A stretch of 64,000 nucleotides of DNA, taken from the NCBI RefSeq assembly GCF_000003855.2, contig NW_003101678.1, forward strand, positions 1,654,470 to 1,718,469, in the 5' to 3' direction. A program made the translations under genes and the position numbers. How positions within the stretch are numbered: position 1 is the stretch's first letter; the number at the start of each line of letters is the position of its first letter. The notes under the pieces were generated by a model. The model ran no database searches. It was not told the DNA's origin and saw nothing but the letters and a program-made list of their open reading frames with translations. This DNA comes from Blastomyces gilchristii SLH14081. Lineage: Eukaryota > Ascomycota > Eurotiomycetes > Onygenales > Ajellomycetaceae. Of the stretch, positions 22,809 to 36,042 are shown piece by piece.

Positions 22809-25800
22809 TTAATTCTCTCTTTTCTAAAGTGAGATTATATGTAGTTCTTATCAGTTAAGAGCTGTAGTCTCAGATAATGTGAAACTCAGAGTTCAGATCA
22901 GATAATTATAGCTGACTTATTTCAAAAAATATTATCAGCTGCAGCTGTGAAATCTCTTATTAAAAATATCTTTAATCTCTTATTTAAGTTCATTATCTTC
23001 TTCTATGATCTCTTATGACTATCAGTCAGAAATCAGTTGAGAAGAAAATGAATTAATAACAGTGCAGTGAAGCAAGCTTGTATAAAAGATATTATAGATC
23101 TCTGATAATATGTTAAAATAGTAGTTATAACTGTCTAGAACTTCTATCACTTTATACTTAGTATAATAGTAATTCAGTGTATAAGATAAGTGTGTAATTT
23201 ATATATTCTTAAGATTCAATCACATTAAATCTTCTATGTTATATTACTCAGCAGAATCTCAGTGAACATTAATTTAATCTTCTTAATCTTGTTTAATATG
23301 TATTATAAAGACTTCTGCTCAGTTGCAGATATCTCAGAGCTTTATTATTATATTATCAGTGATCTGAATTGAACTATAAGAATTCAGTATGAACTGTGTA
23401 CTCTCTAGAAGATTCAACACTTTCATATAATAATTATATGTAAGAAAGAACAGACTTACATCTATTGAGACAGCATTTCAGTCATTGATAGTAATCTCTG
23501 TATATAGAAGAAGATTATATCAATTATCTTATAAGTAGTTACAGAACTTATAAAGATAATTCTTTACAGTCTGAATTATTTATTCTGATGCATTATCAGT
23601 CTCAAAGTGATAAGTAGTTAATAAACAACATATAATCTTGAGAACTTAATACATTCTTATTCAGAGAGTGCTTACAAATTGATAACTTTAATTCAATACT
23701 ATAGATCTCAGTAATTCATGCATTCAATAGAATGAGCTCTGTAGAAAGACTTTAATAACTTGTTCAGTACTCATTCTATTATAAGATTTCAATATGATAT
23801 CTTTACTTAATCAGTTAACAATGATCAGAATGTTCTTATAACTCTTACTTTCAGAGAGATTGATAGTAAAGTTAATTATTATATCTGATCAGATTCTATC
23901 AAAGATATTAAGCAGTTTCAGTAGATTTTTTCTACAATTCTTTCATGAAATGATAGAGAAATAATAGTTACAGTTTCAGATAAAGCATCTGATGCTGTTC
24001 AATATCTCAGATCAGTAGAATTCTCAAGAGATTATTTAGTACAGTTATTTATAACTCAGATAATTAGTTATATACAAATTATGTATCTCTTATATTATTC
24101 AGATGCATAAAAGTTTAGAGTGAAAGACTCAGTATTATTCACAGAATCACAGAGTATTATTATCATTGATTAAGTATTCTGTGATATCAGTTCTTATATA
24201 TTCTTCTGAGGAAAATCAGAGTGCTTCTTGATATACTGTTTCAATGAGTACTTAAAGAAGTTCATCAGTTTGAGCTATTATATGTCATAATTTATTCAGT
24301 GTAGATTTAGAAGAAGTTAAGATATCAGTGACAGTTCAGAGAGAAAATGTTTCAGTGACAGTTCAGAGAGAAGGTGTTCTAATTAAAGAAGTATATATAG
24401 TGTTATAAGTTGTTTTATCTTGATTAACTAATATCTTCAGATTTAAGAGCTGATACTCTCAGTTTATTCAGTGAGTATCTGTTACATCAGATAATATATC
24501 TTACTCTTATTATAAGAGAGTATCTGTCATTGAGTTCTGACTGTCAGAGTGATAGTGTATTATAAAATGAAAACAGCTTAATAGCTTAGATTATTATATC
24601 TGTTATTCAGTAAGCTTACAGATAATAGTAAAGTGTTTGAGATTCTTATAATTTAAGATTATTTCAAATTTGAAGACACTTTAGAGCTCAGAGTCTCATT
24701 CTTTTAAACAGTGTACTATTGTAAGAAGTTTCTTATCATAGATCACATAGTTGTATTCAGCAAAGCTCAACTTCTTAGATATAAAGATATATAATTATAA
24801 GATATCTTTATTATTATATTACAATATAGCTCTCTCTGTAACATAGTCAGAGAAGTCAGCTTTAATAACTGTTTTACAGTCAGAGTTAAATATCATTAGT
24901 AGAGAAGTATTAATAAATATCTTCTTTATTTATGTAAATGCAGCTTCAGTATCTGCTAATTATTGAAATACTGAGTTCTTCTTAGTAAGTTCTGTAAGTG
25001 ATTTCATAATATCTGAGAAGTTTCATATAAATCACTGATAGAAGTTAGTAAATCTGATAAAGCTTTATATATCTTTCACAGTGCACAGAGCTTCTCATTT
25101 AAGAATAGTGAAGATCTTCTCAGAATTTATTCAGATTTTCTTATTAACTTCTATAATAAAGTCTAGATATTTTATACTCTTAACTTTAAAATTATACTTG
25201 TCTATATTAATCAGTAGTTCTGCTTCTTATAGTTATTATAATACTTTTTATACATGTTCTTGATATTCTTTTCTGAATTCATCAGTGAAGATGAGAATGT
25301 TATTAAGATAGACAGATATAAACTTATTAAGAAAATCTCAAAGTGCTCAGTTAATATACTTCTGAAATGTACTAAGAGTATTAGTCAGTTTAAAAAGTGT
25401 GACTACTTATTCAAAGAGATTATATCATGTTCAGAATGCTGTAAGTTATTCATCTTCTTCAGTGATACAAATCTTATAAAACACAGTGATAATATCTAGT
25501 TTTGTAAATCATTGAGCTTGTCTGATGCATGCTAGAGTTTCATTGATAAGAAATAAGAGATAACAGTCTTTCTTTATCAATCTGTTCAAATCTTAATAGT
25601 TTATACAGAATCAGAGTTCTTTATCTGACTTCTTTATAAAGAGAATAGAAGCTGCAGCAGAAGAGTTACTAATATGTATAAATCTCTTATTTAACAGATT
25701 ATTGAGTGTCTTCTGAAGAAAAAGAAGTTCATCTTAGAACATATTATAAAGAGAGTCTCACAGTGATTCAGAATTTCTATTATTCTTCTTTTTTAACTTA

Positions 25801-27646
25801 ATACTGTGATTCACTTCTGAGTCTTATAAGAAGGGTATGTTTGTAGTATTATCTTGTTAAAAAACATCTAGATATTTATAATACTATTAAGAGAGTTTTG
25901 TATAAGAATATATTGTTGTAGTATAAAATAACTTTTCTAGAGCTTTCTTGATATCAGTTATACTGACAGAATAGATTACTATATAGTTCTACTATCAGCA
26001 ACTTCTTTTTCAGAGCATTTTATAAGCATTAGCAGAGATCTGTGTCAGGTTCATAGTCTTGTGAATATCATCTTTGTAAATTCTATCATTGTTAGAGAAT
26101 ATCAAGCTTTTGTTTCAAGTGTTTAATAAGATGTCTTGTTCAGATAGCTAGACAAGTTCTAGCATAAGATTATAGTCAAGATTATCAACTTTATATGTAT
26201 AAGTATCTTCATATTGATGTTCTTCAACATCAATATTCAGTTTCATCATGTAACAGATGCAAATGTCTTTTAAATCATCAAATTCTGTGAGAAGTCAGAG
26301 TTTTAATAAGGAAATATACTGAAGATTATAATATCTTACAACTAAAGATTTAATCATTGCATAGTGATATAGACTACTATCTACTATGACTTTCATATTA
26401 TATATGTTAGTTATCACAGTAGATATAAGAATCATGTCTATTATTATTTTCTCTTCAAATCATTGTCATTCAATCTCTTCAAGCTTCTACTTGTGAATTT
26501 GAACAGAAGCTAATCTTTTCTCTGTTTCACTGAGATATTCTCATAGTTATCTTTCAAATATTTCTTTAATGCAATATAATTGATAGACTGGCCGCCGGGA
26601 TCATGAATTTCACATTTAATCTCATTTGATCTGATCTTATACATTTCTTAGCATGAATCCCGCTGGGACTAGTCATTAAAAAAACATGCAAAGTGACTAT
26701 ATATCAGATCTCAAAATGAAACCATGACTTGAAGAAAATGAGAAAGTGATCTCATTTGATCTCATTTAGTCTCATTCTTGGTATAAAGTTACTAGTTTTA
26801 GACATTTTAAGGTTTTTTTTAGACTATTTTTAAGTTTTTAAAAAGTAATGCTTTTTGATAATACTCAAATGAGATTTAAAGTCATTTAAAGCAATAAAAA
26901 TAATTTAAATTGAGAAGTGGAAATCATAGTCTCATTTGGAAAATGTGATAAGAGTAGACAGTAAGTTTCACTGAGACAGTATGAGACTACTATCTAATAT
27001 TAAAACCGTGTAATTGGATCAGGTGAATTGGTAATAAAACTATCAAAAATTCTGGTCCTGGTCTCAGACACGGTCACACGGTCAGTCTAATAATTGATAT
27101 GAACTGCTGATGTTAATCTTTCCTTTGAATGAGAAGATATATAGATTGACTAGTAGTTGAAAGCGATATATTCTGATCAGTTACAATTGATACACATCTC
27201 TTATTAACATCAATTAATAACTTATTTAAGAGTGATTCTGAGAACTCAGAAGCTTGTTCAAATGACAGAGACTCTTGTTTGTATATAGATATTTAAGTCT
27301 ACTTAATTCATGATATCTGTATTATTGTTATTATTCTTTAATACAGATGTATAAGTGACTGAAGAGTAATATCTTCTATTACTGTTCTGTATACTCTTAA
27401 GCTTGATAAGATAATCATTCAATGTTTGAAGTTATATATAGAAGTCTTCGTAAGTCAGGTCTTCATCTACACTTATAAGAGCTTATAGAAGTTTAAAAGT
27501 TAATATCTTCTTAAGTATGCTAATCTTTATTTAATTCTCTTAAGATTGATCACCTGCTTCTAGAATCTTGATATCAAAGTCAGAGATGAATGTAGTAAGA
27601 GAAGTATTTCTCTGTCAGATACTCTGTAATCAATCTAATACCTTCT
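22809..27646 (-). mobile_element. Gypsy copy G3, internal pol region (minus), interrupted by MITE 2
   Basis: The minus strand carries degraded RT, RNase H and integrase in the Gypsy order. The RT catalytic box at 25299-25310 reads YLNN instead of YLDD, both Asp codons changed by G-to-A. Many CAG/CAA/TGG codons have become stops. Alignment with G1 continues to about 27646, where a LINE 3' tail starts. The remaining gag side is missing or displaced. Confidence 0.8.
26584..27089. mobile_element. hAT-like MITE, copy 2
   Basis: 506 bp, TAGACTGGCCG left end and GGTCAGTCTA right end. Perfect 8-bp duplication ATAATTGA at 26576-26583 and 27090-27097. It sits inside Gypsy copy G3. Its CpG-containing ends (GGCCGCCGGG, ACGGTCACACGG) are better preserved than the surrounding element. 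Confidence 0.9.
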
Positions 27647-28022
27647 GTTATTATTATTATTCTTCAATTATAGATGTATCCAGTCAGAGACTATGACATC
27701 TACCTGAGAACCTTTAGTTCTCAGAGTTTTTCCTATATCTATAGAGTCAACTATTATACATTTACCAATTTCAGATATGCAAAATCAGAAAATTCCAGCT
27801 CAGAATACAAAAACTGTTTACAAATTGCAGTATTTCAACATCTTCTGATACTTTGAAATCATTTGAAAATATTATGACAAAGGAAAAGAGAATATAGTCT
27901 TAAAGATAGATATATTAAATAGATAGATAGAAAAGAACAGAAAGGAATAAGTACAGTAAAGAGAGACTATAACAAAATAAAATTATTAAAAGATAGTGAA
28001 TAGCTATTTTAACAGACTATAT

Positions 28023-31000
28023 CTAATCAATTTCCACCTCTTCATATTCAGATACTTCCGAATTCAGTCATTTTCTTGTAGCTGCTTGAGTTTCTGATAG
28101 AAAGTCTATTAAGTATTTAATTCCTGTCTCAGTTGAGAATAAGAACCTCATATTTAATTAATTTAAATCATACTTCTTCTTCAATCTGACTCTGAGACTA
28201 TTGTATAATGCATAATACATTACAATATGCTTAGAATTTTCATTTGCATTGCAGAATGAGCACTCTGTTGAATCAAATCTATCATCAAATCTTTGTATAT
28301 AGAATTTGAAATAACCATGTTCTAGTTTCAGCTGAATTATAGATGAGAATATTTTCTTTTTACATTTAATTGAACAAGATTTTGACTTTGATTTTATCTT
28401 AAATGTTGAATAATGTATGCTCTTCTTTTATTTCTACCAGCTTTTATTTCACTTATTGAAACAAGATTCTTTTATCTTTCTCTTTATGAAAGATCAGAAG
28501 ACTGTTTTTTGAATAAATCTGCTTAATTCTGAACTCTTTTTTGCAGCTGAATCAGCCAATTCATCATCATGAATATTCATATGAGCAGGAACTTAGTGTA
28601 GATGAATTATCAGGTTTGATGTTCTTCTCTTTTGAATTTTCAAAACAGAGTTTAAAATCAGTTCAAGATTCAGTTGATTATTATAAATCTGACTATTTCT
28701 AACTTGACTATCAGAGAATATTCATATCTCTTTCAAACTATTTTCTCTTTTATGAGATTTTATTTCAATGAGTTTGAAAGCTTTCACTATTACAAATAGT
28801 TCAGCATCAAAGACCTCAGATTCACAGTCTAAATTTCAGAAATCTGAGATAAAATTGATATTATCTTCAGTATAAGCAATGCCTGTGCCTAATCTATTCA
28901 AATTCTAATTTTTTAAGCCATCTGAGTAAACCAGAATAGAGTCTTTTATATTGATTATAGAGATCTTTTTCAAATGCTGTTTATATTCTCTCTCTTTAGA
29001 TAGTTCACTTAGTTGTAAGTCTATGAGAGATTCCAGCTTTTCTCTTCAGAGAGATATCTTCTCATGATTAATTTTCTCAACATTTAATGAAGAAAATTGA
29101 TTTTTAATAAGTGAACATAGTCTATACAGTTGAGAGAGCATTTTCTTTAAAGTATTATTCTCATTTCAATTAAGAAATCTATTTCAACCCAGTTCATTTC
29201 CTGAGTTAACTGATGAAAATGAAGAAGAGACTCTTTCTCTGATTATATGATTTAAGCTTATCTTCATGACTCTCAGAGCATAGTTCATACAGGCCTTTTC
29301 AAATCAAATAGCAGAAGATGAAATTAAAGCTTCAATTTCTGTTGCTTTAATAGAAGATGATTTGAATGCTCTTAGAATTCTTCTCAAAGCTCTGTTTTAT
29401 AGACTTTGAAAGAGTTCAGTGAAATTATCTTGATTATTTCATCAAACTTAAACTCTATAATCAGCTACTGAGATAATACAGGCTATGTATAATTGTCTCA
29501 TAGTCTGAAAGAATAGATCTCTCTCAGTATTTGATAGTCTGATTATACTATTCAGTAGTCTCTCTGTCTTGATAATTCTTTGTTGAATATGATATTTAAA
29601 ATTCAACTTGAAGTTTAACCATACTCCTAGTCATTTAACATTCAAACTGGGTTTAATCTCTTTATTCAAAAGAGTTAGACTTAGTTCTTTCTCATTAAAC
29701 CTGAGAAAAAAGTGAATTAACTCAGTTTTATTCATATTAAATTAAATTAGATTGATATCTATTCTAACAAAGATTTTCTTTACTGCTTTCTCAATTACTT
29801 CTAAATTCTCTTTGATTGTCTTTGAACTGTAGAGTAGATCAATATCATCTACATAACTTGAAGATCTCACTATTTTCATCTCTCTATTCTTGAATAGATA
29901 TGCAGTGTATATTACAAATAAAACAGATGAGATTGAAGATTCTTATGATACTTCTATTTTTATCTCAGTTTTATCTTGTTTTCTTTCATCAAAGAATAGT
30001 TGTATAATTCTTCTAGATATAAAATAATCAACTCATTTTATTAGAGAAAGTGACAGTTTTAACATCTTCAAAGTTTGAATCATCTTAGACTTTGAAACAT
30101 GATTAAATACATCTTTTATATTAATAAAAACTGCAGTTGAGATCAGATCTTCATGCTTTGCTACTTGAATATCATGAATAACTGAAAGAACAGTGTTAAT
30201 TACAGAGTATTGTTTTCTATCTCTCATTTATTCATTAAATAGAAGAGAATCACTAATAGAGCTTATAAAAGATAATCTAGTAGCTATTATCTTCTCTAGA
30301 ATTTTCTTCAAACAGTTCAACAGAGATGTTACTCTATATAACTTAGAAATTGAAGCTTTTCTATTAGGTGTTGTAAGAATTACTCTACAAGCTTCTCTCC
30401 AGCATTCAAAATGATAATCATTTTTTAAGAGATTGAAAAAGAGCTCAAAATATTCATTCTTCAAGTAGAAATATGTGTTTTGAATAATCAAGTGATTAAT
30501 TGAATCAGGCTCTGCAGCAGCTTTAATTGAACTTGAGAATATTGCTAACTCTAGTTCATTACATGTAAGCTCAGATCATTCCCAGTTATTTTCATCAATA
30601 TATTTATAAAATGACATATTCTTCTCTTCTAAATGTGATGAGTTTTGAAAGAGAATTCTTATAAAAGCTTGACATTTTTTCTCAAAAGAGTTTGCTGTAT
30701 ACAATTCATTCTGAAATTCATATTCTAAGATTGAAAGCTTTGCTACACTTCTTGTTTTAGTATAGTTAAAGACTTTAGAAACTTCTTTTTCTTATACTTC
30801 TTCAAGAAATTTGTTTGAATAATCTGTTTTGACTCTTTTAATATCTGAAAAATATTTATTTTGAATAGCTTTGAACTCTTTATCAGATATTAAGTTACTC
30901 TTTCAATCTCTCTTAGCAGTGACTAATTACTTTCTTTTAGAAGTGATATTCTCATTTCATCAAGGTTTGAAATACTCAGAAGACTTTTTCTTTGAAATAT

Positions 31001-31905
31001 TTTCTTCAATACTTGTTAGAAGAATAGATATAATCAGCTTTACTCTATTCTCAAGCATTTCATTTGAGATATCTTGACTTTGATTTCAATAGAGCTTACT
31101 CTGTCTTTCAGATTTGAGCTGTTTTACTCTTTCTTCAACTGCTTTTCAATCAGCTTTTTCAAAGTTATACTGATTAGAGAGAAGAGAATTTTCACTTCTT
31201 TATTTTTCACTCAGTTTAATATCAAATTGAATGATTTCATGATCTGATTCTGAGGTTTTATTTGAATTAATAAACCAGTTTATAAGTCTTTTTTCAATTA
31301 GATGTTGTGATATGAAAGTTAGATCTATAATAGATTTCTATTTCATATCTTTTCTAAAGAATGTTTGTTGATCAGACTTGTTAACTAAATCTATTAAATA
31401 CTCAAAAGTTCATTCAATCAGTTTATCTGCTCTTACTGCTCTTATACACTCTAAGTTTTATTAGAATGATGTGCATTGAAGTCTTCTATAATTATAGAGT
31501 TTTTTAAGAGAGTTATATTTAACAATTCTCTGTCAATTATTCAGATATTATTGTTTTCTTTCAATAACTTTTCATTATAGATATTTACAAGTTAAATAGT
31601 ATCAAACTCATTCTCTTTATCTATAATATCACTCACTAGAATATCAGAGTCAGATATGATATCAAATCTCAAATTAAATTAATATCTTAATCTTTTTCTC
31701 TCATAGATCACTACTCTGAATTTTATCTCAGATTTTTCAGAAATAAAGCAGTAATAGCTTGAATGAGAAATGATGTACTTTTACTCAGTATCAAAATTTA
31801 ATTCTTGAAGAAGTACAAAGTCAACTTTTTATTCAAATGCAATCTGAAGACAAGAATAAATGTAATTTGAGTTTCTATTCACATTATTTTGAATAAATGT
31901 GATTT
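28023..31905 (-). pseudogene. LINE A ORF2 remnant: endonuclease, RT, RNase H, CCHC
   Basis: Domain order from the start: APE endonuclease, reverse transcriptase (conserved stretch RKQYSVINTVLSVIHDIQ and VDD catalytic box), RNase H, and a terminal CCHC-type knuckle of the form CxxC...H...C. It would have nicked target DNA and reverse-transcribed the element RNA. The original terminal Gln codon near 28023 is now TAG, and numerous Trp/Gln codons are stops. The pattern is that of mass C-to-T and G-to-A change, not frameshift decay. Confidence 0.8.
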
Positions 31906-32379
31906 TTGAAGCATTTTTAAACTTTTTTTGTTATTTTTATTGTATATTCATACTAAAAGAGAGTAGAGATAGAGTAGAATCTAATCACTATCATCAGATA
32001 GTAGATTATAACTATTTTGAAAAGTAGGAATCTTAACTGCTTGCATTATATCTAGTTTATTATTAGAGTCATTTCTCAATTCTCTAATCTTAAAAGAAGT
32101 TTGAGAATTCAAATTCTGTTTACACTTAGCTGAAGAATTAAAGTTTGAAGATCTAGATAGTTAAGAATTTCTTCTTTTTAAGCTTACAATTGTATATTTA
32201 CTAGCTTAACTTTTCTCTTCAGTTTTAGATTCATATTTGAGCTTTATTTTTTCTTCAGTTCTTCTGAGTTCTTGAAGTAAATACACATTCTTTTAAGCTA
32301 GATGTATGTTTTTCTTTACAATTGAAGCACTTAAGCAGAGTATGTTGACATATTTCATCTCTTTTTAAGCATGTTTCAT

Positions 32380-33189
32380 GCCAGCGTGACTCAGTTGATA
32401 AGACTGGTAATCAAGGCCGCACACATTAGAGGTGCGTGAGTTCGAATCCCACTGCTAGCATCTGTCACTTCTTACTTATGAAAGCTCTCATGTAATAGAG
32501 GCTGGAATTNNNNNNNNNNNNNNNNNNNNNNNNNNNNNNNNNNNNNNNNNNNNNNNNNNNNNNNNNNNNNNNNNNNNNNNNNNNNNNNNNNNNNNNNNNN
32601 NNNNNNNNNATTCAAGTTACTAGTTAAGTGAGATTCTGTAAACACTTATCAGAGTCAGTATGAAATGTCAATATCTTACTATTCTACTGTACATCTGTCA
32701 AGGTTCTAATGATATAGAGTCAAGTCTAATATAGTGATTATATACTACTTAAGTGAGTCTCTAACTAGAACTGTTATTGAAGCCTAGCTTTCTCTCAAAT
32801 ACAGAGAATAATTTTGAAAATCACTTAACTAGCAGGTTTAGACATGTATCTAGACTCTAGATAGAGTACTCTGATAGGCTAGAGTCTGTAAGCACACTGT
32901 CAAGCTCTAATACTGACAGAGAGAACTGCAGTCATCAAGTCTATAATTAGTCTCTAATACAGAGTGAGATCATGATAACTGATTGATAGATCTATGAGCA
33001 TCTAATGAGGCCGAGATCAGCAATCAGAAGCTTGGTGTGTACATTATCAAGTGAGCAGTGACAGTCACTAACTAATACCTCTGAAAATTAGTGACTGGCC
33101 TGAGAGAACAGATGTGATGATCAGTTAATTATAGAGAATTAAATATAATTAGCTTAAGATGCATTCTGCGGGTGACTAGCACTCATAGT
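32380..33189 (+). repeat. 750-bp tRNA-derived head, copy 1 (contains gap)
   Basis: Starts GCCAGCGTGACTCAG. It shows a Pol III A-box-like TGACTCAGTTGATAAG and a B box GAGTTCGAATCCC; the acceptor ends (GCCAGCG with TGCTAGC) and T arm pair. The anticodon arm does not fold, but a variable-arm-like stem CGCAC/GTGCG is present. About 670 bp of unrelated body follow. Its 3' end (ACTAGC..TAGT) is the same as in the second copy at 54840-55589. Confidence 0.8.
32510..32609. other. Assembly gap (100 N)
   Basis: Exactly 100 N inside head copy 1. Alignment to the uninterrupted head at 54840-55589 indicates only about 40 bases are missing, so the gap size is nominal. Confidence 0.9.
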
Positions 33190-34807
33190 TATATAATCAG
33201 AGAAAGAGTCTCTTCTTCATTTTCATCAATTAACTCTGGAAATGAACTGAATTGAAATAGATTTCTTAATTGAAATGAAAATAATTCTTCAAAGAAAATA
33301 CCTTCTCAACTGTACAGACTATACTCTCTGATTAAAAATTAATTTTCTTCTTTAAATATTGAAAAAGTTGATCATGAGAAGTTATCTCTCTGAAGAGAAA
33401 AGCTTGAATCTCTTATAGACTTATAAATAAGTGAACTATCAAAAGAGAAAGAATATGAACAGTATTTGAAGAGAATTTCTATAATTAATATAAAAGACTT
33501 CATTCTGATTTATTCAGATCACTCAAAAAATGAGAATTTGAAAAGATTAGATACAGACATTGCTTATACTGAAGATAATGTCAATTCTATCTCAGATTTC
33601 TGAAATCTAGACTGTGAATCTGAAGTCTTTGATACTGAACTATTTGCAATAGTGAAAGCTTTCAAACTTATTAAAATAAAATCTCATAAAAGAGAAAATA
33701 GTTTGAAAGAGATATGAATATTCTCTGATAGTCAAGCTGCTTTAAAAAGACTTAGAAATAGTCAGATTTATAATAATCAAATGAATCTTGAACTGATCTT
33801 AAACTCTGTTTTGAAAATTCAAAAGAGAAGAATATTAAAGCTGATAATTCATCTGCACTGAGTTCCTGCTTATATAAATATTCATGATAATGAATTGACT
33901 GATTCAGCTGTAAAAAAGAGTGCAGAATTAAGCAGATTTATTCAAAAAATTATGTTCTGGTCTTTTATAAAGAGAAAAATAAAAGAATCTTGTTTAGATA
34001 AGTGAAATGAAAGCTGACAGAAACAAAAGAAGAGTATACATTATTCAAGATTTGAAACAAAATTCAAGTGAAAATCTTGTTCAATTAAATGTAAAAAGAA
34101 AATATTCTCATCTATAATACAGCTGAAACTAGGACATGACTATTTCAAATCTTATATACAAAGATTTGATGATAGATTTGACTCAATAGAATGCTCATTC
34201 TGCAATGCAAATGAGAATTCTGAGCATATTGTAATGCACTGTGCATTATATAATAGTCTCAGAGCCAGATTAAAAGAGAAGTATGATCTAAATCAATTAA
34301 ATATGAGATTCTTATTCTCAACTGAGACAGGAATTAAATACTTAATAGACTTTCTATCAGAAACTCAAGCAGCTATAAGAAAATGGCTAAATTCAGAATT
34401 ATCTGAATATGAAGAGGAGGAAATCAATCAGATATAGTCTGTTAAAACAGCTATATACTATCTTTTAATAATTTGTTTTGTTACAGTCTCTCTTTATTTT
34501 ATCTTTTTCTTTCAATTTCTTTCTATCTATCTATTTAATGTGTCTATCTTTAAGACTGTGTTCTCTTTTCCTTTGTCATGATATTGTCAAATAATTTCAA
34601 AGTATCAGAAGATGTTAAAATACTGTAATTTGTAAACAGTTTTTGTATTCTGAGCTGGAATTTTCTGATTTTGTATATCTGAAATTGATGAATGTATAAT
34701 AGTTAACTTTACAGATATAGGAAAAACCCTGAGAACTAAAAGTTCTCAGGTAGATGTCATAGTCTCTGACTGCATACATCTATAATTGAAGAATAATAAT
34801 AATAATA
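33190..34807 (+). pseudogene. LINE ORF2 3' fragment: RNase H and CCHC knuckle
   Basis: Plus strand. It includes the RNase H region around 33480-33900 and a terminal open stretch at 34234-34437 coding for HCALYNSLRARLKEKYDLNQ and following residues. The knuckle CSFCNANENSEHIVMHC (about 34195-34245) is complete. Nearly identical to 58250-58900 and 59350-60712. It begins at LINE position ATAATCAGAGAAAG, joined to the head with short microhomology. Confidence 0.8.
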
Positions 34808-36042
34808 AAGCATGTTTCATATTTATACTCACTAGTTTTATGATCTCTAGCACAGAATGTGCATTTTGAGTCTCTGAAACAAGAGATTACAAAGTATTCA
34901 TATCTTTGACAGTTTTAACACTGTGTTTGAGCTTTGAGATTCATTCTTGAGTCTTTGTATTTATGAACTCTCATTTTCAAATCTGCTACTCTTACTTCAG
35001 AGATTCTTGATTATTCAAGTATCTTTGTATATATTAGAACAGAGGCATTTTTTCTACTCTATCTGAACATAATTGAATTAAGTCATACAGGCTCTTTTCT
35101 TAGTTGAATAGAATTGTATTCTTCTAATTCATTTGTAAGAAGTAGTATTTCTTTCTCACAGTCAAAAATTTCAACTGAAATATTATAAAGAATGAATTTG
35201 TCTCACTTTTCATCTCTCTCAGATAGAATTGTTATATTCAGTAGAGATTCTATTACTGATTTTCAGAGATTCTTATACTGAATGAGGAATTCTGCACTGA
35301 ATTCAGGCATTATAGTCAAAATAATAGAATTTTCAAAGAAAGATGACTTAATTGAAGCTATAACTGATTTTTAAACTTCAATATCAGTCATTAACTGAGA
35401 AAAGAACTGCTGATTGATTTCATTTCTAATTCTGAAAATGAGATTTGAGTTTAGCTTGTTTCTCTGTAAGATGTCCTGATTTAAGACTTTGAGAATAAGT
35501 CTTCTATTTCTAGAGATTTGAAGATTTTTCTCTTTTTACATTTTTTTCTTCACTCTTCTATCAATAGAAGTATGAGCAGTATTCTTCTCAGTTTTCTCAG
35601 AATTTTGAGCAGGTTTTGAGACAGCAGATTTAGAGATAGCAGGTTTAGAGACAGCAGATTCAGCTGCTTAAGCATATGTTTTCTTCTGATTTAAAGAAGA
35701 AGAAGAAGAATAAGTAGAAAAGAAAGAAGAGTAAACTGAAGAGTCAGTGATTGTATTAGAAATTTTCAAAGTTTTTAGAACTGTGTTTGAAATTCTAAGT
35801 TTGAACTTGATTACTTTCTGTAGTTGTCTAGTCTGAGCATGAAGAATTAACAGAACTTCTTCATTCATCTCACTCAGATACTGCTTTTTAAGAATCTTGC
35901 TTACTTTTTCAAGTTTCTGTATTTTAAGAACTTATTATTTCTCTATTTCTTCTTTCTTTCTTCTCTTTAGAATTTCAATCTCAGGAATAGTATTTAAGAA
36001 AGCATCTTTTTCCACATCAACTGAGTGTATTTTTGAACTCAT

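Larger units (their letters stand above)
32380..34807 (+). mobile_element. tRNA-headed SINE/LINE chimera 1, inserted in LINE A ORF1
   Basis: Flanked by a perfect 13-bp target duplication AAGCATGTTTCAT at 32367-32379 and 34808-34820. The 5' end (32380-33189) is a head starting with a tRNA-like sequence. The 3' part (33190-34807) is the last 1.6 kb of the LINE: RNase H, CCHC knuckle, 3' UTR and an AAT microsatellite tail. Because the duplication brackets both parts, they integrated as one unit. A nominal 100-N gap sits inside the head. Confidence 0.85.

Noticed and set aside
32380..32461. Functional tRNA gene (Leu/Ser-like long variable arm)
   Set aside because: Acceptor and T arms pair, but no proper anticodon stem can be formed, the second copy shows the same defect, and both are followed by the same 670-bp body. 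A tRNA-derived repeat head fits better.
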